DNA of 64,000 nucleotides from Pseudomonas fulva (GCF_015680705.1 NZ_JADNYP010000005.1:124001-188000); one strand, 5' to 3'. Shown: positions 1 through 11,243, numbered from the stretch's first letter. Notes: a model not told the origin generated them from the letters alone. Numbers and translations are program-made.

Positions 1-1
1 G

Positions 2-385
2 GACTGCTCCGACAACTTCGGCACGCGCGAGGCGGTCAACGCAGCCTGCATGGCGGGTGGGCGCCCGTTGGTCAGCGGCGCGGCGATCCGCCTGGAGGGC
101 CAGCTCACGGTCTTCGATCCGCGACGTGACTACAGCCCCTGCTATCACTGCCTGTACGGCCATGGCAGCGAAGCCGAGCTGACCTGCAGCGAAGCCGGCG
201 TACTTGGCCCGCTGGTCGGTCTGGTCGGTAGCCTGCAAGCGCTGGAAGCATTGAAACTGCTGGCCGGGTTCGGCGAACCGCTGGTGGGCCGGCTGCTGTT
301 GATCGATGCGCTGGGCACCCGCCTGCGCGAGCTGCGCGTCAAACGCGACCCTGCCTGCCCGGTCTGCGGTTCGCTCCATGAGTGA
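2..385 (+). CDS. moeB: Molybdopterin-synthase adenylyltransferase MoeB/ThiF family, C-terminal part
   Basis: The gene enters from the left edge, so only the last ~127 residues are present. The reading frame is open from base 2 and starts with DCSDNFGTR, the conserved Asp/Asn stretch of ThiF/MoeB/E1-like adenylyltransferases. Two zinc-binding CxxC motifs are visible, CYHC near residue 50 and CPVC near the C-terminus, as in MoeB. The family adenylates the C-terminal glycine of a ubiquitin-like sulfur carrier (MoaD) in molybdopterin synthesis in the cytosol. The stop codon overlaps the murI start in ATGAGTGA, so the two are probably co-transcribed. A ThiF/HesA paralogue cannot be excluded without the N-terminal half, but the neighbour murI fits the usual Pseudomonas moeB locus. 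Confidence 0.88.
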   Translation, partial: DCSDNFGTREAVNAACMAGGRPLVSGAAIRLEGQLTVFDPRRDYSPCYHCLYGHGSEAELTCSEAGVLGPLVGLVGSLQALEALKLLAGFGEPLVGRLLLIDALGTRLRELRVKRDPACPVCGSLHE

Positions 386-1175
386 ACGGGCCGCGCCGAT
401 CGGCGTGATGGACTCTGGCGTGGGCGGCTTGTCGGTGCTGGCCGAAATCCAGCGCCTGCTGCCCGCCGAAACCCTGTTCTACGTGGCCGACGCCGGCCAC
501 GTCCCCTATGGGGAAAAATCCCCCGACTATATTCGCCAGCGCTGTCGACGCATCGCCACCTTCTTTCGCGAACAAGGCGCCAAGGCCATGGTACTGGCCT
601 GCAACACGGCTACGGTCGCGGCGGTGGCAGACCTGCGCGAGCGCTATCCCGACTGGCCACTGGTGGGCATGGAGCCGGCCGTCAAGCCTGCCGCGGCGGC
701 TACCCGCACGGGCGTGGTGGGCGTGCTGGCAACCACCGGTACCCTGCAGAGCGCCAAGTTCGCCGCCTTGCTCGACCGCTTCGCCAGCGACGTGCGGGTG
801 GTCACCCAACCCTGCCCAGGACTGGTCGAGCTGATCGAGGCGGGCGACCTGCACAGCCAGGCCCTGCATCGATTGCTGCTCGGTTACGTGGAGCCGCTGC
901 TGGCGGCTGGCGCCGACACGTTGATCCTGGGCTGCACGCATTATCCCTTTTTGCGGACGCTGCTGGCGCGCATGGTGCCTCCACAGGTAGCCATCATCGA
1001 TACTGGCGCGGCGGTGGCGCGCCAGCTGCAACGGCTGCTGGCCCAGCGTTCGCTGCTGGCCGAGGGGCCGGCACAAGCTTCGAGGTTCTGGTCCAGCGGT
1101 GATCTGGACAAGTTCAGGCACGTCCTGCCTTTGTTGTGGAATAAATCTGAAGATGTGCGAAGCTTCGAATTGTAA
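378..1175 (+). CDS. murI: Glutamate racemase
   Basis: Cofactor-independent racemase that converts L-glutamate to D-glutamate for peptidoglycan precursors in the cytosol. The protein is 265 residues, a normal family length. Both catalytic cysteines are in their motifs: Cys75 in LACNTATV and Cys186 in LGCTHYP. The N-terminus carries the substrate-binding [11 protein letters not shown] start it at ATG 378, which overlaps the moeB stop by 8 bp; the longer open frame upstream only runs through moeB. Translation is probably coupled to moeB. Confidence 0.95.
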   Translation: MSERAAPIGVMDSGVGGLSVLAEIQRLLPAETLFYVADAGHVPYGEKSPDYIRQRCRRIATFFREQGAKAMVLACNTATVAAVADLRERYPDWPLVGMEPAVKPAAAATRTGVVGVLATTGTLQSAKFAALLDRFASDVRVVTQPCPGLVELIEAGDLHSQALHRLLLGYVEPLLAAGADTLILGCTHYPFLRTLLARMVPPQVAIIDTGAAVARQLQRLLAQRSLLAEGPAQASRFWSSGDLDKFRHVLPLLWNKSEDVRSFEL

Positions 1176-1286
1176 AAAAAGCGTGAAATTTTCATGTAGT
1201 AGCTGAACTATCGTGCCACTACAGATTTCTATTGATCGCTTGATCGAGGCAACACATCAATAACAGCATTGGATAGGACGTTTCTC

Positions 1287-1802
1287 ATGAAGAAACTTTG
1301 CTTGGCGGCGCTTGCCGTTGCAGCTCTGGGGCAGTCGATCGCAGCGCAAGCCGCTGACGTGTCGTTTTCGGTAGGCCAGACTGGCGACTCCACCATGGTC
1401 TATCGCCTTGGCCTGCAGTCGAACTGGGACGCCAGCTGGTGGCAGACCAGCGTCGGTCGCCTGACCGGCTACTGGGATGGTGCCTATACCTACTGGGATG
1501 GCGACAAGACTGCCAGCAACCACAGTCTGTCTTTCGCTCCGGTGTTCGTCTACGAGTTCGGCAACGGTTCGGTCAAGCCTTACATCGAGGCTGGCATCGG
1601 TGTGGCCGCGTTCTCCAGCACCGAGCTGGAAACCAACCAGTTGGGCTCCTCCTTCCAGTTCGAGGACCGCATCGGCTTCGGTCTGCGCTTCGCCGGCGGC
1701 CACGAGCTGAGCGTGCGCGCGATCCATTATTCGAACGCCAGCATCAAGGAGCCCAATGATGGTGTCGAAAGCTACTCGCTGAACTATCGCATGCCGCTCT
1801 GA
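1287..1802 (+). CDS. pagL: Lipid A 3-O-deacylase, PagL family
   Basis: A 171-residue outer-membrane beta-barrel protein that removes the 3-O acyl chain of lipid A. Residues 1-23 form a signal peptide (MKKLCLAALA start, cleavage after AAQA). The PagL catalytic triad is present: His147 and Ser149 in IHYSN, and Glu161 exactly 14 residues after the His, the spacing I recall for P. aeruginosa PagL. It was probably labelled acyloxyacyl hydrolase in older annotation. The start at ATG 1287 follows an AGGACG Shine-Dalgarno at the right distance; an earlier in-frame GTG/TTG-type start is less likely. The last residue is Leu rather than the Phe common in barrels. It sits alone downstream of murI with ~110 bp between them. 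Confidence 0.88.
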   Translation: MKKLCLAALAVAALGQSIAAQAADVSFSVGQTGDSTMVYRLGLQSNWDASWWQTSVGRLTGYWDGAYTYWDGDKTASNHSLSFAPVFVYEFGNGSVKPYIEAGIGVAAFSSTELETNQLGSSFQFEDRIGFGLRFAGGHELSVRAIHYSNASIKEPNDGVESYSLNYRMPL

Positions 1803-1806
1803 CCTG

Positions 1807-1830
1807 GCAGGCGAGACCATTGCCGCCTGC
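1807..1830 (+). terminator. Possible hairpin terminator after pagL
   Basis: Seven-base perfect inverted repeat GCAGGCG (1807-1813) and CGCCTGC (1824-1830) with a 10-nt loop, five bases after the pagL stop. There is no T-run, so termination is only a guess. The rest of the gap up to 2019 shows no convincing gene. Confidence 0.3.
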
Positions 1831-2019
1831 GGTAGATACCTTCGACAGTCAGTGGCGATTCCAAGGTCCCGAGGCCGCATAGCGGCTCCGGGATCCGCCA
1901 ACCTCCGCGGCTCTGCCTGCCACCACCATCTGTGCATGAGCACCGATCTTTCAAAACCTGCCAGATCCTGAGGCTGCTACGCGCCCATCGCGGCATTGCG
2001 GCCGCTTCCCTGTATGGAC

Positions 2020-2715
2020 TCATGACAGCGGCCACAGGCTGTTCTGGTTCAGGGCGTCGAGGATCAGTTCGCAATGGCGGGTCGATGCTTGTGCCAGGAT
2101 CTGGCTCGCAGCGCTCTCGGGTGTCCAGTATTCCGGCGCCGTCTGCACCGAGGAGGGCGGGGCGGTGGGTGATCGTGGCGCCACCAGCGACAGGTCGATA
2201 CTGCGTGCCTGCAGGCAAGCGCGCTGTGCCCGGAGCCAGCGTAGCGGATTATCGCCAGCCGGGCAGGAGAGCCCGCACTTGGTCGCCGGCAATGCCGAAC
2301 AATGGCTGAAGATGCCGACCACCCAGGGGGTCTGGCTTGCGGCCAGCAGCGGCAGGGCGCTACCCAAGGCCGCTTCGGTCGCCTGCCGATTGCTGCGCAG
2401 GATGCGCTCGAACAGCCCGCTGGCCTGCAGGTCCCCCTCCAGGTAATCGCAGGTGCCTGCATTGATGATCAAGGTGTCGAGCGAACCCCAGCGATCTCCC
2501 AGCCGTCTGGCTGCCTCGCTGGTCTGTTCGCCGCTGGTCAAGCGGCCAGGCAACTCGAGCAGCCGCTGAGCATGTCGCTGGCGTTGATCATCGAGCGCAT
2601 GCCCATCGCGCGTGCTGGCGGCCACGCGATGCCCTCGCTCGAGCAACTGCTCCACCAGCGCCAGCCCGAGCCCGCTGGTCGCGCCAGTTACCCAGAAGGT
2701 TGATGATCTGACCAA
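2020..2715 (-). CDS. SDR-fold protein with degenerate active site
   Basis: A 231-residue protein of the short-chain dehydrogenase fold. The nucleotide-binding motif TGATSGLG (residues 11-18) and the NAG motif (IINAG, ~residue 85) are intact, so it probably binds NAD(P). The catalytic YxxxK expected ~30 residues before the LVAPR segment is missing: the region around LPATKCGLSC has no Tyr. Activity as a normal dehydrogenase is therefore doubtful. The best start is TTG at 2715, with GAGGGGG upstream, just after the photolyase stop; no in-frame ATG is better placed. It is the last gene of the rudS-merR-phrB run and is likely co-expressed with it. Function unknown. Confidence 0.75.
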   Translation of the reverse strand: MVRSSTFWVTGATSGLGLALVEQLLERGHRVAASTRDGHALDDQRQRHAQRLLELPGRLTSGEQTSEAARRLGDRWGSLDTLIINAGTCDYLEGDLQASGLFERILRSNRQATEAALGSALPLLAASQTPWVVGIFSHCSALPATKCGLSCPAGDNPLRWLRAQRACLQARSIDLSLVAPRSPTAPPSSVQTAPEYWTPESAASQILAQASTRHCELILDALNQNSLWPLS

Positions 2716-2730
2716 GCACCTGCCCCCTCA

Positions 2731-4152
2731 TCATTTGCCAGCAAGCCCTTTGAACGCCTCGAGCGCGCGCCGGCGGCTGCTACCCAGGTCGACAATCGGA
2801 GTTGGGTAAAGATTAGTAGCAAATATTCCAGAGGAGCTCGGGGGAAGGTGAATATTTCGTGCGTCCAGTTTTTCCAGCTCGGGGAGCCAGCGGCGAATGA
2901 AGCGGCCTTCAGGGTCGAAGCGGCGTGACTGGGTAACCGGATTGAAGACTCGGAAATACGGCACCGAGTCGGTCCCAGTGGAGGCACTCCATTGCCAGCC
3001 GCCGTTGTTCGCGGCCAGGTCGCCGTCGATCAGGTGACGCATGAAGTGGCGTTCGCCTTCGCGCCAGTCGATCAGCAGGTTCTTGCACAGGAACATCGCG
3101 ACGATCATGCGCAAGCGGTTGTGCATCCAGCCAGTGGCGAGCAACTGGCGCATGGCCGCGTCGATCAGCGGGAAGCCGGTACGGCCCTGTTGCCAGGCCT
3201 CGAACTCTTGCGGGGCGTTGCGCCAGGGCAAAGCCTCGGTGCGCAGGCGAAAGGCCCGGTGACGCGAGACATGCGGGAAGCCAACCAGGATGTGCTTGTA
3301 GAATTCGCGCCAGAGCAGTTCGTTGACCCAGGTCCGTATGCCTCTGCTGCCGCTGTCCAGTTCGCCCTGGTTGTTCGCCAGTGCCGCATGCAGGCATTGG
3401 CGTGGCGAGATCAGGCCCGCCGCCAGGTAGGCCGACAACTGGCTGGTACCGGACCTGGCCGGCAGGTCGCGCAAGCGCTCGTAGTCTTGCGCGGTTTCGT
3501 CGAGAAAGCGCCGCAGGCGCCGGTTGGCCTCGGCTTCCCCGGCCGGCCAGTGCTCGCGTAGAGCCTGACTGGGCGGGGTGAAGCCGGCGACCTGGGCAGG
3601 AATCGGTTCACTGGGGATCGGCAGTGGCGCCTGGCGACGTACAACGGGAGCCTGGTCGGGCAGACTGGCGTACAGGCGTTCCAGGCAGAGCTTGCGAAAC
3701 TGCCCGAAGACCTGGAAGTAGTTGCCGCTGCGGGTCAGCAGTGGGCCAGGTTTGAACAGCAGCTGATCGAGGTGGCTGCAGGCCTGGATGCCCGCGGCGT
3801 TCAAGGCCGCCTGGGCGGCTTGGTCGCGCGCTGCTTCGTTGGCTCCGTACTCGTCGTTCCAGTGGACCATCTGGACCTCGTACTGACGGCAGAGCGCCAC
3901 CAGTCGCGGCGCGATCTCTTGCCAGCTGTCGACTTGCCGCACCAGCAGGGGAATGTTGAGCGATGCCAGCCGGCTGCCGAGCACTTGCAGGTTGCGCAGC
4001 CAGAAGTCGACCTTGCAGGGCGCATCGTCATGCTGCAGCCATTGCCCAGGGCTGGCGATCCACAAGGCAATGGTCGGGCCGCGTTCACAAGCTGCGCTCA
4101 AGGCCATGTTGTCTTCCACGCGCAGGTCGCTGCGCAGCCAGATCAACTGCAT
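2731..4152 (-). CDS. phrB: Deoxyribodipyrimidine (CPD) photolyase
   Basis: A 473-residue class I photolyase/cryptochrome family protein. It uses blue light, FAD and an antenna chromophore to split cyclobutane pyrimidine dimers. The N-terminal alpha/beta antenna domain begins MQLIWLRSDLRVEDN. The C-terminal FAD domain shows the family signatures: TGFPLIDAAMRQL, GWMHNRLRM, and NNGGWQW leading into FRVFNP. Length matches bacterial PhrB. The ATG start at 4152 lies inside the 3' end of the regulator gene (10 bp overlap), so translation is coupled. The operon position behind the LitR-type operator at 6042 suggests light-induced expression. A cryptochrome function is possible but the motifs favour photolyase. 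Confidence 0.95.
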   Translation of the reverse strand: MQLIWLRSDLRVEDNMALSAACERGPTIALWIASPGQWLQHDDAPCKVDFWLRNLQVLGSRLASLNIPLLVRQVDSWQEIAPRLVALCRQYEVQMVHWNDEYGANEAARDQAAQAALNAAGIQACSHLDQLLFKPGPLLTRSGNYFQVFGQFRKLCLERLYASLPDQAPVVRRQAPLPIPSEPIPAQVAGFTPPSQALREHWPAGEAEANRRLRRFLDETAQDYERLRDLPARSGTSQLSAYLAAGLISPRQCLHAALANNQGELDSGSRGIRTWVNELLWREFYKHILVGFPHVSRHRAFRLRTEALPWRNAPQEFEAWQQGRTGFPLIDAAMRQLLATGWMHNRLRMIVAMFLCKNLLIDWREGERHFMRHLIDGDLAANNGGWQWSASTGTDSVPYFRVFNPVTQSRRFDPEGRFIRRWLPELEKLDARNIHLPPSSSGIFATNLYPTPIVDLGSSRRRALEAFKGLAGK

Positions 4153-5063
4153 GAAGCGTCATCCTCGGCCAGCGGTGCTTGTGCCTGCTCCTGCCGTGGT
4201 TGCTGGAGCAGGCGCAGCATGGCCTGTGGACTGTCGAACAGCCGCACCTTGGCAAGGTCCAGCGCTTCCAGGCCCTGGCGGTGCAGGTCGAGCATCGCGC
4301 CGCCAAGCAGCACGGGTACCTCCAAGGCCTGCAGCGTCCGCTGCAGGCCCTGCGGGTCGAGCGAGCGGCCCAGGTGCAAGGCCAGCGCGCGTGGCTTGAG
4401 CTGAGCCACCGCCTGCTGGAGCTGCCGACCGGTGACCGGACGTTCGAGGATCTCCACGGCTTGCCCGCTGCTACTGAGCAGCCAGGCGCACAGCCAGAAA
4501 TGGGCATCGAAGTCGGCATCGTTGTCATTGGCCAGCAAGACGGCTGGCCCTTCGAGCGACTGGTTGTCGTGGTAGACCCGGGCACCGAGCTTGCTGCGCA
4601 GCCATGAATGGAAGAACACCGCTTCCAGTTCGGCCTCGAAGGGCGATTGCCAGCGACCGGCCAGATGAGCGAGCACCGGCAGCAACAGGTGTTCGCACAA
4701 GGTACTGGCCGGATACAAGGCCATCGCCTGGTTGAGCTGCTGGTCCAGGGCGCGGTGGGCAAGCTGGCCTATGGCACCGATCAGCTGCTGGCAACGGGCC
4801 TGCCATTCGCCTTCGGGCAGCGCCAGGCTGGCACTTTGCTGCTCGAGCAGCGCGCGAACCTGACCTACCGATGCGCCGCGGTCGAGCCAGGCGAGAATCG
4901 CCCGTACCCGCTCCAGTTGCTCCGGGGGGTATAGCCGATGCCCCTTGGGGGTGCGCTGGGGCGTCAACAGGCCATAGCGCCGCTCCCAGGCGCGCAAGGT
5001 GACCGGATTCACCCCGGTCAGGCGCGCGATCTCGCGGATCGGCAGCAGGTCTTCAGATGGCAT
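4143..5063 (-). CDS. MerR-family regulator, LitR/PplR-like
   Basis: A 306-residue regulator with an N-terminal MerR winged helix-turn-helix (residues ~8-75, IREIARLTGVNPVTLRAW then RRYGLL). The ~200-residue C-terminal region resembles the helical and Rossmann parts of LitR/CarH light sensors. I do not see the DxHxxG-type histidine motif that ligates cobalamin, which fits the class II LitR proteins (PplR) of P. putida; these are reported to act with a separate LOV photoreceptor. It lies between rudS (11 bp overlap) and phrB (10 bp overlap). Two palindromes matching the PplR consensus as I remember it lie upstream of this operon and of the next locus, so it probably regulates both. Which PplR paralogue it is cannot be told here. 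Confidence 0.85.
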   Translation of the reverse strand: MPSEDLLPIREIARLTGVNPVTLRAWERRYGLLTPQRTPKGHRLYPPEQLERVRAILAWLDRGASVGQVRALLEQQSASLALPEGEWQARCQQLIGAIGQLAHRALDQQLNQAMALYPASTLCEHLLLPVLAHLAGRWQSPFEAELEAVFFHSWLRSKLGARVYHDNQSLEGPAVLLANDNDADFDAHFWLCAWLLSSSGQAVEILERPVTGRQLQQAVAQLKPRALALHLGRSLDPQGLQRTLQALEVPVLLGGAMLDLHRQGLEALDLAKVRLFDSPQAMLRLLQQPRQEQAQAPLAEDDASCS

Positions 5064-6021
5064 TGCGCAGGCCCAGCTTGGCAGGATGCGGGTTGAGGTA
5101 GGCCTGCTGCAGCAGGTAGGGATCGGGATGATTGTGCAAGTGATGCTTGAGCAAGGTCAGCGGCACCACGAGCGGCACGATGCCTTCCTGGTACTGGCTG
5201 ATCAGCCCTTGCAGCTCGGCCCGGTCGTCGGCACCTAGGGCACCGCGCAGGTAGCCGGCCAAGTGCTGCAACACGTTGCCATGGGTACCACGGCTGGCGC
5301 AGCGACGCAGCGCGGCCATCAGCTGGCCGAAGTAGCGCGAGCCGACCTGCCCGGGATCATCGTCGCGGCTCATGCTGCCCAGCAGACGGCCCAGCGTTCG
5401 ATAGGCCTGGGGGTTGTGGGCCATCAGCAGGTACTTGTAGCGCGAATGGAAGCTGATCAGCGCACTACGGCTCAACCCTTCGGCCAGTTGCTGTTGCCAG
5501 TCGGCATAGGCATAGACGCGGCTGATGAAGTTCTCCCGCAGCACGGGGTCGTGCAGACGGCCTTCTTCCTCGACCGGCAGATCGGGACGGCAGGCGCAGA
5601 ACGCGTCGGCATAGGCGCCACGGCCACCCTTGAGCGCCGGATGGCCGTTGTGCTGGTACACCTTGACCCGTTCCAGGCCGCAGGAAGGCGACTTCTGCAT
5701 GAACACGTAGCCGCAGATATCGGTCAGCTCCTCGGCCATGCGCTGCCCGTAGGCACGCAGCGGAGCGGTGAAGTCCTCGCCTGGATCGCGCGTGGCCACC
5801 ACCTGCGGCGCGTCAGGGTCGCCGACCAGGCGGATCGGATCGCGCGGCACGCCCAGACCGATGGCCATTTCCGGGCACAAGGGCACCCAGTCGAAATGCT
5901 CCTCGAACAAGGCATGGCAGAGCGCGGATGATTTGTGACCACCGTTGTAACGAACCTCGCTGCCGACCAGGCAGGCGCTGATCCCGATGCGAGGCTTGCT
6001 GGAAGGCGAGGGCATGTCCAT
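5053..6021 (-). CDS. rudS: tRNA 4-thiouridine desulfidase RudS (DUF523-DUF1722)
   Basis: A 322-residue fusion. The N-terminal DUF523/TudS domain (~residues 10-150) carries the three cysteines expected to hold an [4Fe-4S] cluster: Cys17 in SACLVG, Cys49 in PLCPE and Cys114 in SPSCG. The C-terminal DUF1722 domain (~residues 190-310) starts near FHSRYKYLLMAHNP. Proteins of this architecture, including one from P. putida, are described as RudS, which removes sulfur from 4-thiouridine in tRNA; the DUF1722 part binds tRNA. s4U is the near-UV target in tRNA, so the photolyase neighbour makes sense. I start at ATG 6021, which has GGAG six bases upstream; the longer open frame to 6066 would run through the operator. 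First gene of the operon. Confidence 0.9.
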   Translation of the reverse strand: MDMPSPSSKPRIGISACLVGSEVRYNGGHKSSALCHALFEEHFDWVPLCPEMAIGLGVPRDPIRLVGDPDAPQVVATRDPGEDFTAPLRAYGQRMAEELTDICGYVFMQKSPSCGLERVKVYQHNGHPALKGGRGAYADAFCACRPDLPVEEEGRLHDPVLRENFISRVYAYADWQQQLAEGLSRSALISFHSRYKYLLMAHNPQAYRTLGRLLGSMSRDDDPGQVGSRYFGQLMAALRRCASRGTHGNVLQHLAGYLRGALGADDRAELQGLISQYQEGIVPLVVPLTLLKHHLHNHPDPYLLQQAYLNPHPAKLGLRNAI

Positions 6022-6041
6022 CACTGTCTCCGGATAAAACC

Positions 6042-6065
6042 TGTACAGATGACATTCTATGTACA
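6042..6065 (-). promoter_or_regulatory. LitR/PplR-type operator upstream of rudS
   Basis: Perfect palindrome TGTACA-N12-TGTACA about 20 bp upstream of the rudS start. It fits the P. putida PplR consensus T(G/A)TACA-N12-TGTA(C/T)A as I remember it. Read on the minus strand it is flanked by CCT before and GGTTT after, the same flanks as the site at 7156. It probably controls rudS-merR-phrB-SDR. Confidence 0.72.
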
Positions 6066-6118
6066 AGGCAATTCCATCGAAAGTGGCAAGTGGTCATGCC
6101 ATGTCGCCGGTTGGCCTG

Positions 6119-8210
<2,092 letters not shown>

Positions 8211-8223
8211 CATAGGACGCTGC

Positions 8224-9237
8224 ATGACCGATCACGCCCTGCTGCTGGTCAACCTGGGCTCGCCGGCCTCCACTTCGGTGGCCGACGTGCGCCGTTACCT
8301 GAACCAGTTCCTCATGGACCCCTATGTGGTCGACCTGCCTTGGCCGCTGCGGCGCCTGCTGGTATCGCTGATCCTGATCAAGCGGCCAGAACAGTCGGCG
8401 CATGCCTACGCCTCGATCTGGTGGGACGAAGGCTCGCCGCTGATAGTGCTGACCCGGCGCCTGCAGGCCGCCATGCGCGAGCACTGGCCGCACGGACCGG
8501 TGGAAATCGCCATGCGCTATGGCGAACCGGCTCTGCCCGAAGTGCTGGCGCGGCTGGCTGCCAGCGGCGTGCGCAAGGTGACGCTGGCGCCACTGTACCC
8601 GCAGTTCGCCGACAGTACCGTGACCACGGTGATCGAACTGGCACGCAAGACCATCGCCGAGCGCCAGCTGCCCCTGGACATGGCGATCCTGCGCCCGTTC
8701 TATGACGAGCCTGCCTACATCGATGCGCTGGTCGCCAGCGCCGCGCCTTATCTGCAACGACCCTACGACCACTTGCTGCTGAGTTTCCACGGTCTGCCGG
8801 AGCGGCACCTCAGGAAGCTGTACCCCAACGGCAAGCACGACCTGCGCGCCGCCGACTGCTGCGCCGGTGCCGATGCCCAGACCCGAGCCGTGTGCTATCG
8901 CGGCCAGTGCCTGGCCACCGCCAAGGCGTTCGCCCAGCGCATGGGCATTCCCGACGGCAAATGGTCGGTATCGTTCCAGTCACGGCTGGGACGCGACAAG
9001 TGGATAGAGCCGTACACCGAGAACCGACTGGACGAGCTGGGCAAGGCGGGCGTGAAGCGGCTGCTGGTGATGTGCCCGGCCTTCGTCGCCGATTGCATCG
9101 AGACGCTGGAGGAGATCGGCCAGCGCGGGCAGGAACAGTTCAGCGAGGCGGGTGGCGAGGAACTGGTTCTGGTGCCTTGCCTGAACGATCATCCCGAGTG
9201 GGTGAAGGTGCTGGCGCAGATGTGCGCCAAGGCTTGA
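8224..9237 (+). CDS. hemH: Ferrochelatase
   Basis: A 337-residue enzyme that inserts Fe2+ into protoporphyrin IX, the last step of protohaem synthesis. The N-terminal motif LLLVNLGSP is the ferrochelatase signature. The [13 protein letters not shown] segment contains the conserved metal-site His, and [18 protein letters not shown] is the downstream active-site region. Start at ATG 8224 is 13 bp after the epimerase stop, behind TAGGACG; the longer open frame lies inside the epimerase gene. The haem product would also serve the cytochrome bo3 operon at the far end of the window, though they are unlinked. Confidence 0.95.
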   Translation: MTDHALLLVNLGSPASTSVADVRRYLNQFLMDPYVVDLPWPLRRLLVSLILIKRPEQSAHAYASIWWDEGSPLIVLTRRLQAAMREHWPHGPVEIAMRYGEPALPEVLARLAASGVRKVTLAPLYPQFADSTVTTVIELARKTIAERQLPLDMAILRPFYDEPAYIDALVASAAPYLQRPYDHLLLSFHGLPERHLRKLYPNGKHDLRAADCCAGADAQTRAVCYRGQCLATAKAFAQRMGIPDGKWSVSFQSRLGRDKWIEPYTENRLDELGKAGVKRLLVMCPAFVADCIETLEEIGQRGQEQFSEAGGEELVLVPCLNDHPEWVKVLAQMCAKA

Positions 9238-9264
9238 AGCGCAGGCCGCTCGAGCCCTGCACAG

Positions 9265-9304
9265 GTCGATTCCGCCGCCACGCTGCGGTGGGGGCGGGCT
9301 CGAC
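9265..9304. terminator. Hairpin between convergent hemH and uraA
   Basis: Stem CCGCCGCCAC (9272-9281) with GTGGGGGCGG (9288-9297), one mismatch, extended by GTCGA (9265) and TCGAC (9300). It sits between two converging genes. No clear T-run is present, so the terminator role is inferred from position. Confidence 0.45.
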
Positions 9305-9327
9305 CCGCGGCGCGGCAGTTTCCTGCC

Positions 9328-10602
9328 TCAGGGCAGATGGTCATCCGGGGGCTTCTGCTTCCAGCCGTCGTTGCCCGGCAGCAGCAGGTTCAGCGCAATG
9401 GCCACCACCGCGCACAGCGCGATGCCCTTGAGGCCCCAGTCATCCGGGCCGTCGCCACTGCCGATCAATACGCCACCGATCCCGAATACCAGCGTCACCG
9501 AGACGATGACCAGGTTGCGCGCTTCGGACAGGTCGATCTGGTGGCGGATCATGGTATTGAGGCCGACTGCCGCGATCGAGCCGAACAGCAGGCAGAGGAT
9601 ACCGCCCATGACCGGCACCGGAATGCTCTGCAGCAAGGCGCCGAACTTGCCGATGAAGGCCAGGGTGATGGCGAAGCACGCCGCCCAGGTCATGATCTTC
9701 GGGTTGTAGTTCTTGGTCAGCATCACCGCGCCGGTCACTTCGGCATAGGTGGTGTTCGGCGGGCCGCCGAACAGTCCGGCGGCCGTGGTCGCCAGGCCAT
9801 CGCCCAGCAGGGTGCGATGCAGGCCAGGGGTCTTGAGGTAGTCGCGGCCCGTCACGCTGCCCACCGCGATCACGCCACCGATGTGCTCGATCGCCGGAGC
9901 CAGGGCCACCGGCACGATGAACAGGATCGCCTGCCAGTTGAACGCCGGCGCGGTGAAGTTCGGCAGCTCCAGCCAGGGCGCGGCGGCGATCTTGCCGGTA
10001 TCGACCACGCCGAAGACGAACGACAGGGCAAAGCCCACCAGCACGCCGGCGATGATCGGCACCAGACGGAAGATCCCCTTGCCGAATACCGCGACCACCA
10101 ACGTGGTCAGCAACGCGGGCATGGAGATCAGCATGGCGGTCTGGTAGGGCAGCAGCACGCTGCCGTCACCAGCCTTGCCCATGGCCATGTTGGCGGCGAT
10201 CGGCGCCATGGCCAGGCCGATCGAGATGATCACCGGGCCGATCACCACCGGTGGCAGCAGGCGATCGATGAAGCCGGTACCCTTGATCTTCACTGCCAGG
10301 CCCATGAAGGTGTAGACGAAGCCGGCCGCCATCACCCCGCCCATGGTCTCGGCCAGGCCGAACTGACCCTTGGCGAGGATGATCGGGGTGATGAAGGCGA
10401 AGCTCGAGGCCAGGAACACCGGGACCTGGCGCCCGGTCACCAGCTGGAATAGCAAGGTGCCGATGCCGGCGGTGAACAGCGCGACGTTGGGGTCCAGGCC
10501 GGTGATCAGCGGCATCAGCACCAGCGCGCCGAACGCCACGAAGAGCATCTGCGCGCCCGAAACGACCTGGCGCCAGAGCGGGTCGTCGAAGCCGTCCCGC
10601 AT
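9328..10602 (-). CDS. uraA: Uracil permease, NCS2 family
   Basis: A 424-residue inner-membrane protein of the nucleobase:cation symporter-2 family, with about 14 hydrophobic segments; it takes up uracil with protons. The gene follows upp with only 2 bp between stop and start. ATG 10602 starts MRDGFDDPLWRQ. The upstream open frame (to 11073) merely reads across upp out of frame. The GGPPNTTYAEVTGAV segment is the NCS2 motif before the substrate-binding helix. The pairing with upp supports uracil over xanthine as substrate. Confidence 0.93.
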   Translation of the reverse strand: MRDGFDDPLWRQVVSGAQMLFVAFGALVLMPLITGLDPNVALFTAGIGTLLFQLVTGRQVPVFLASSFAFITPIILAKGQFGLAETMGGVMAAGFVYTFMGLAVKIKGTGFIDRLLPPVVIGPVIISIGLAMAPIAANMAMGKAGDGSVLLPYQTAMLISMPALLTTLVVAVFGKGIFRLVPIIAGVLVGFALSFVFGVVDTGKIAAAPWLELPNFTAPAFNWQAILFIVPVALAPAIEHIGGVIAVGSVTGRDYLKTPGLHRTLLGDGLATTAAGLFGGPPNTTYAEVTGAVMLTKNYNPKIMTWAACFAITLAFIGKFGALLQSIPVPVMGGILCLLFGSIAAVGLNTMIRHQIDLSEARNLVIVSVTLVFGIGGVLIGSGDGPDDWGLKGIALCAVVAIALNLLLPGNDGWKQKPPDDHLP

Positions 10603-10604
10603 GA

Positions 10605-11243
10605 TCAGGCGTCCTTCTGCTTGGTGCCGAAGATCTTGTCGCCCGCATCGCCCAGGCCAGGGATGATGTAGCCGTCCTCGTTGAGCCGCTGGTCGATCGA
10701 GGCCGTGTAGATACGCACGTCGGGGTGGGCCTTCTCGACCACATCGATGCCCTCGGGCGCGGCGACCAGGACCATGGCGCGGATATCGCGGCAACCGGCC
10801 TTCTTCAGAAGATCGATGGTGGCGACCATGGAACCGCCGGTGGCCAACATCGGGTCGATGATCAGGGCCAGGCGCTGGTCGATCTCGGGGGCGAGCTTTT
10901 CCAGGTAGGTATGGGCCTCGAGGGTCTGCTCGTTGCGGGCGACGCCCACGGCGCTGACCTTGGCACCGGGGATCAGGCTGAGCACCCCATCGAGCATGCC
11001 GATGCCGGCCCGCAGGATCGGTACGACCGTGATCTTCTTGCCGGCGATCTTCTCGACCGGCACCTTGCCGCACCAGCCGTCGATTTCATAGGCTTCCAGG
11101 GGCAGGTCCTGGGTGGCCTCGTAGGTCAGGAGCGCGCCGACTTCCTGGGCGAGTTCGCGAAAGTTCTTGGTGCTGATGTCGGCACGGCGCATCAGGCCGA
11201 GCTTGTGGCGGATCAGCGGATGGCGGATCTCACGTGTAGGCAT
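10605..11243 (-). CDS. upp: Uracil phosphoribosyltransferase
   Basis: A 212-residue salvage enzyme that makes UMP from uracil and PRPP. The PRPP-binding loop reads [12 protein letters not shown] (~residues 128-139) and the C-terminal uracil-binding [12 protein letters not shown] is intact. Length is normal. ATG 11243 is followed by [10 protein letters not shown]. It is first in the upp-uraA operon. The ~165 bp gap to hpt on the other strand holds the divergent promoters; I could not pick them out with confidence. Confidence 0.95.
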   Translation of the reverse strand: MPTREIRHPLIRHKLGLMRRADISTKNFRELAQEVGALLTYEATQDLPLEAYEIDGWCGKVPVEKIAGKKITVVPILRAGIGMLDGVLSLIPGAKVSAVGVARNEQTLEAHTYLEKLAPEIDQRLALIIDPMLATGGSMVATIDLLKKAGCRDIRAMVLVAAPEGIDVVEKAHPDVRIYTASIDQRLNEDGYIIPGLGDAGDKIFGTKQKDA

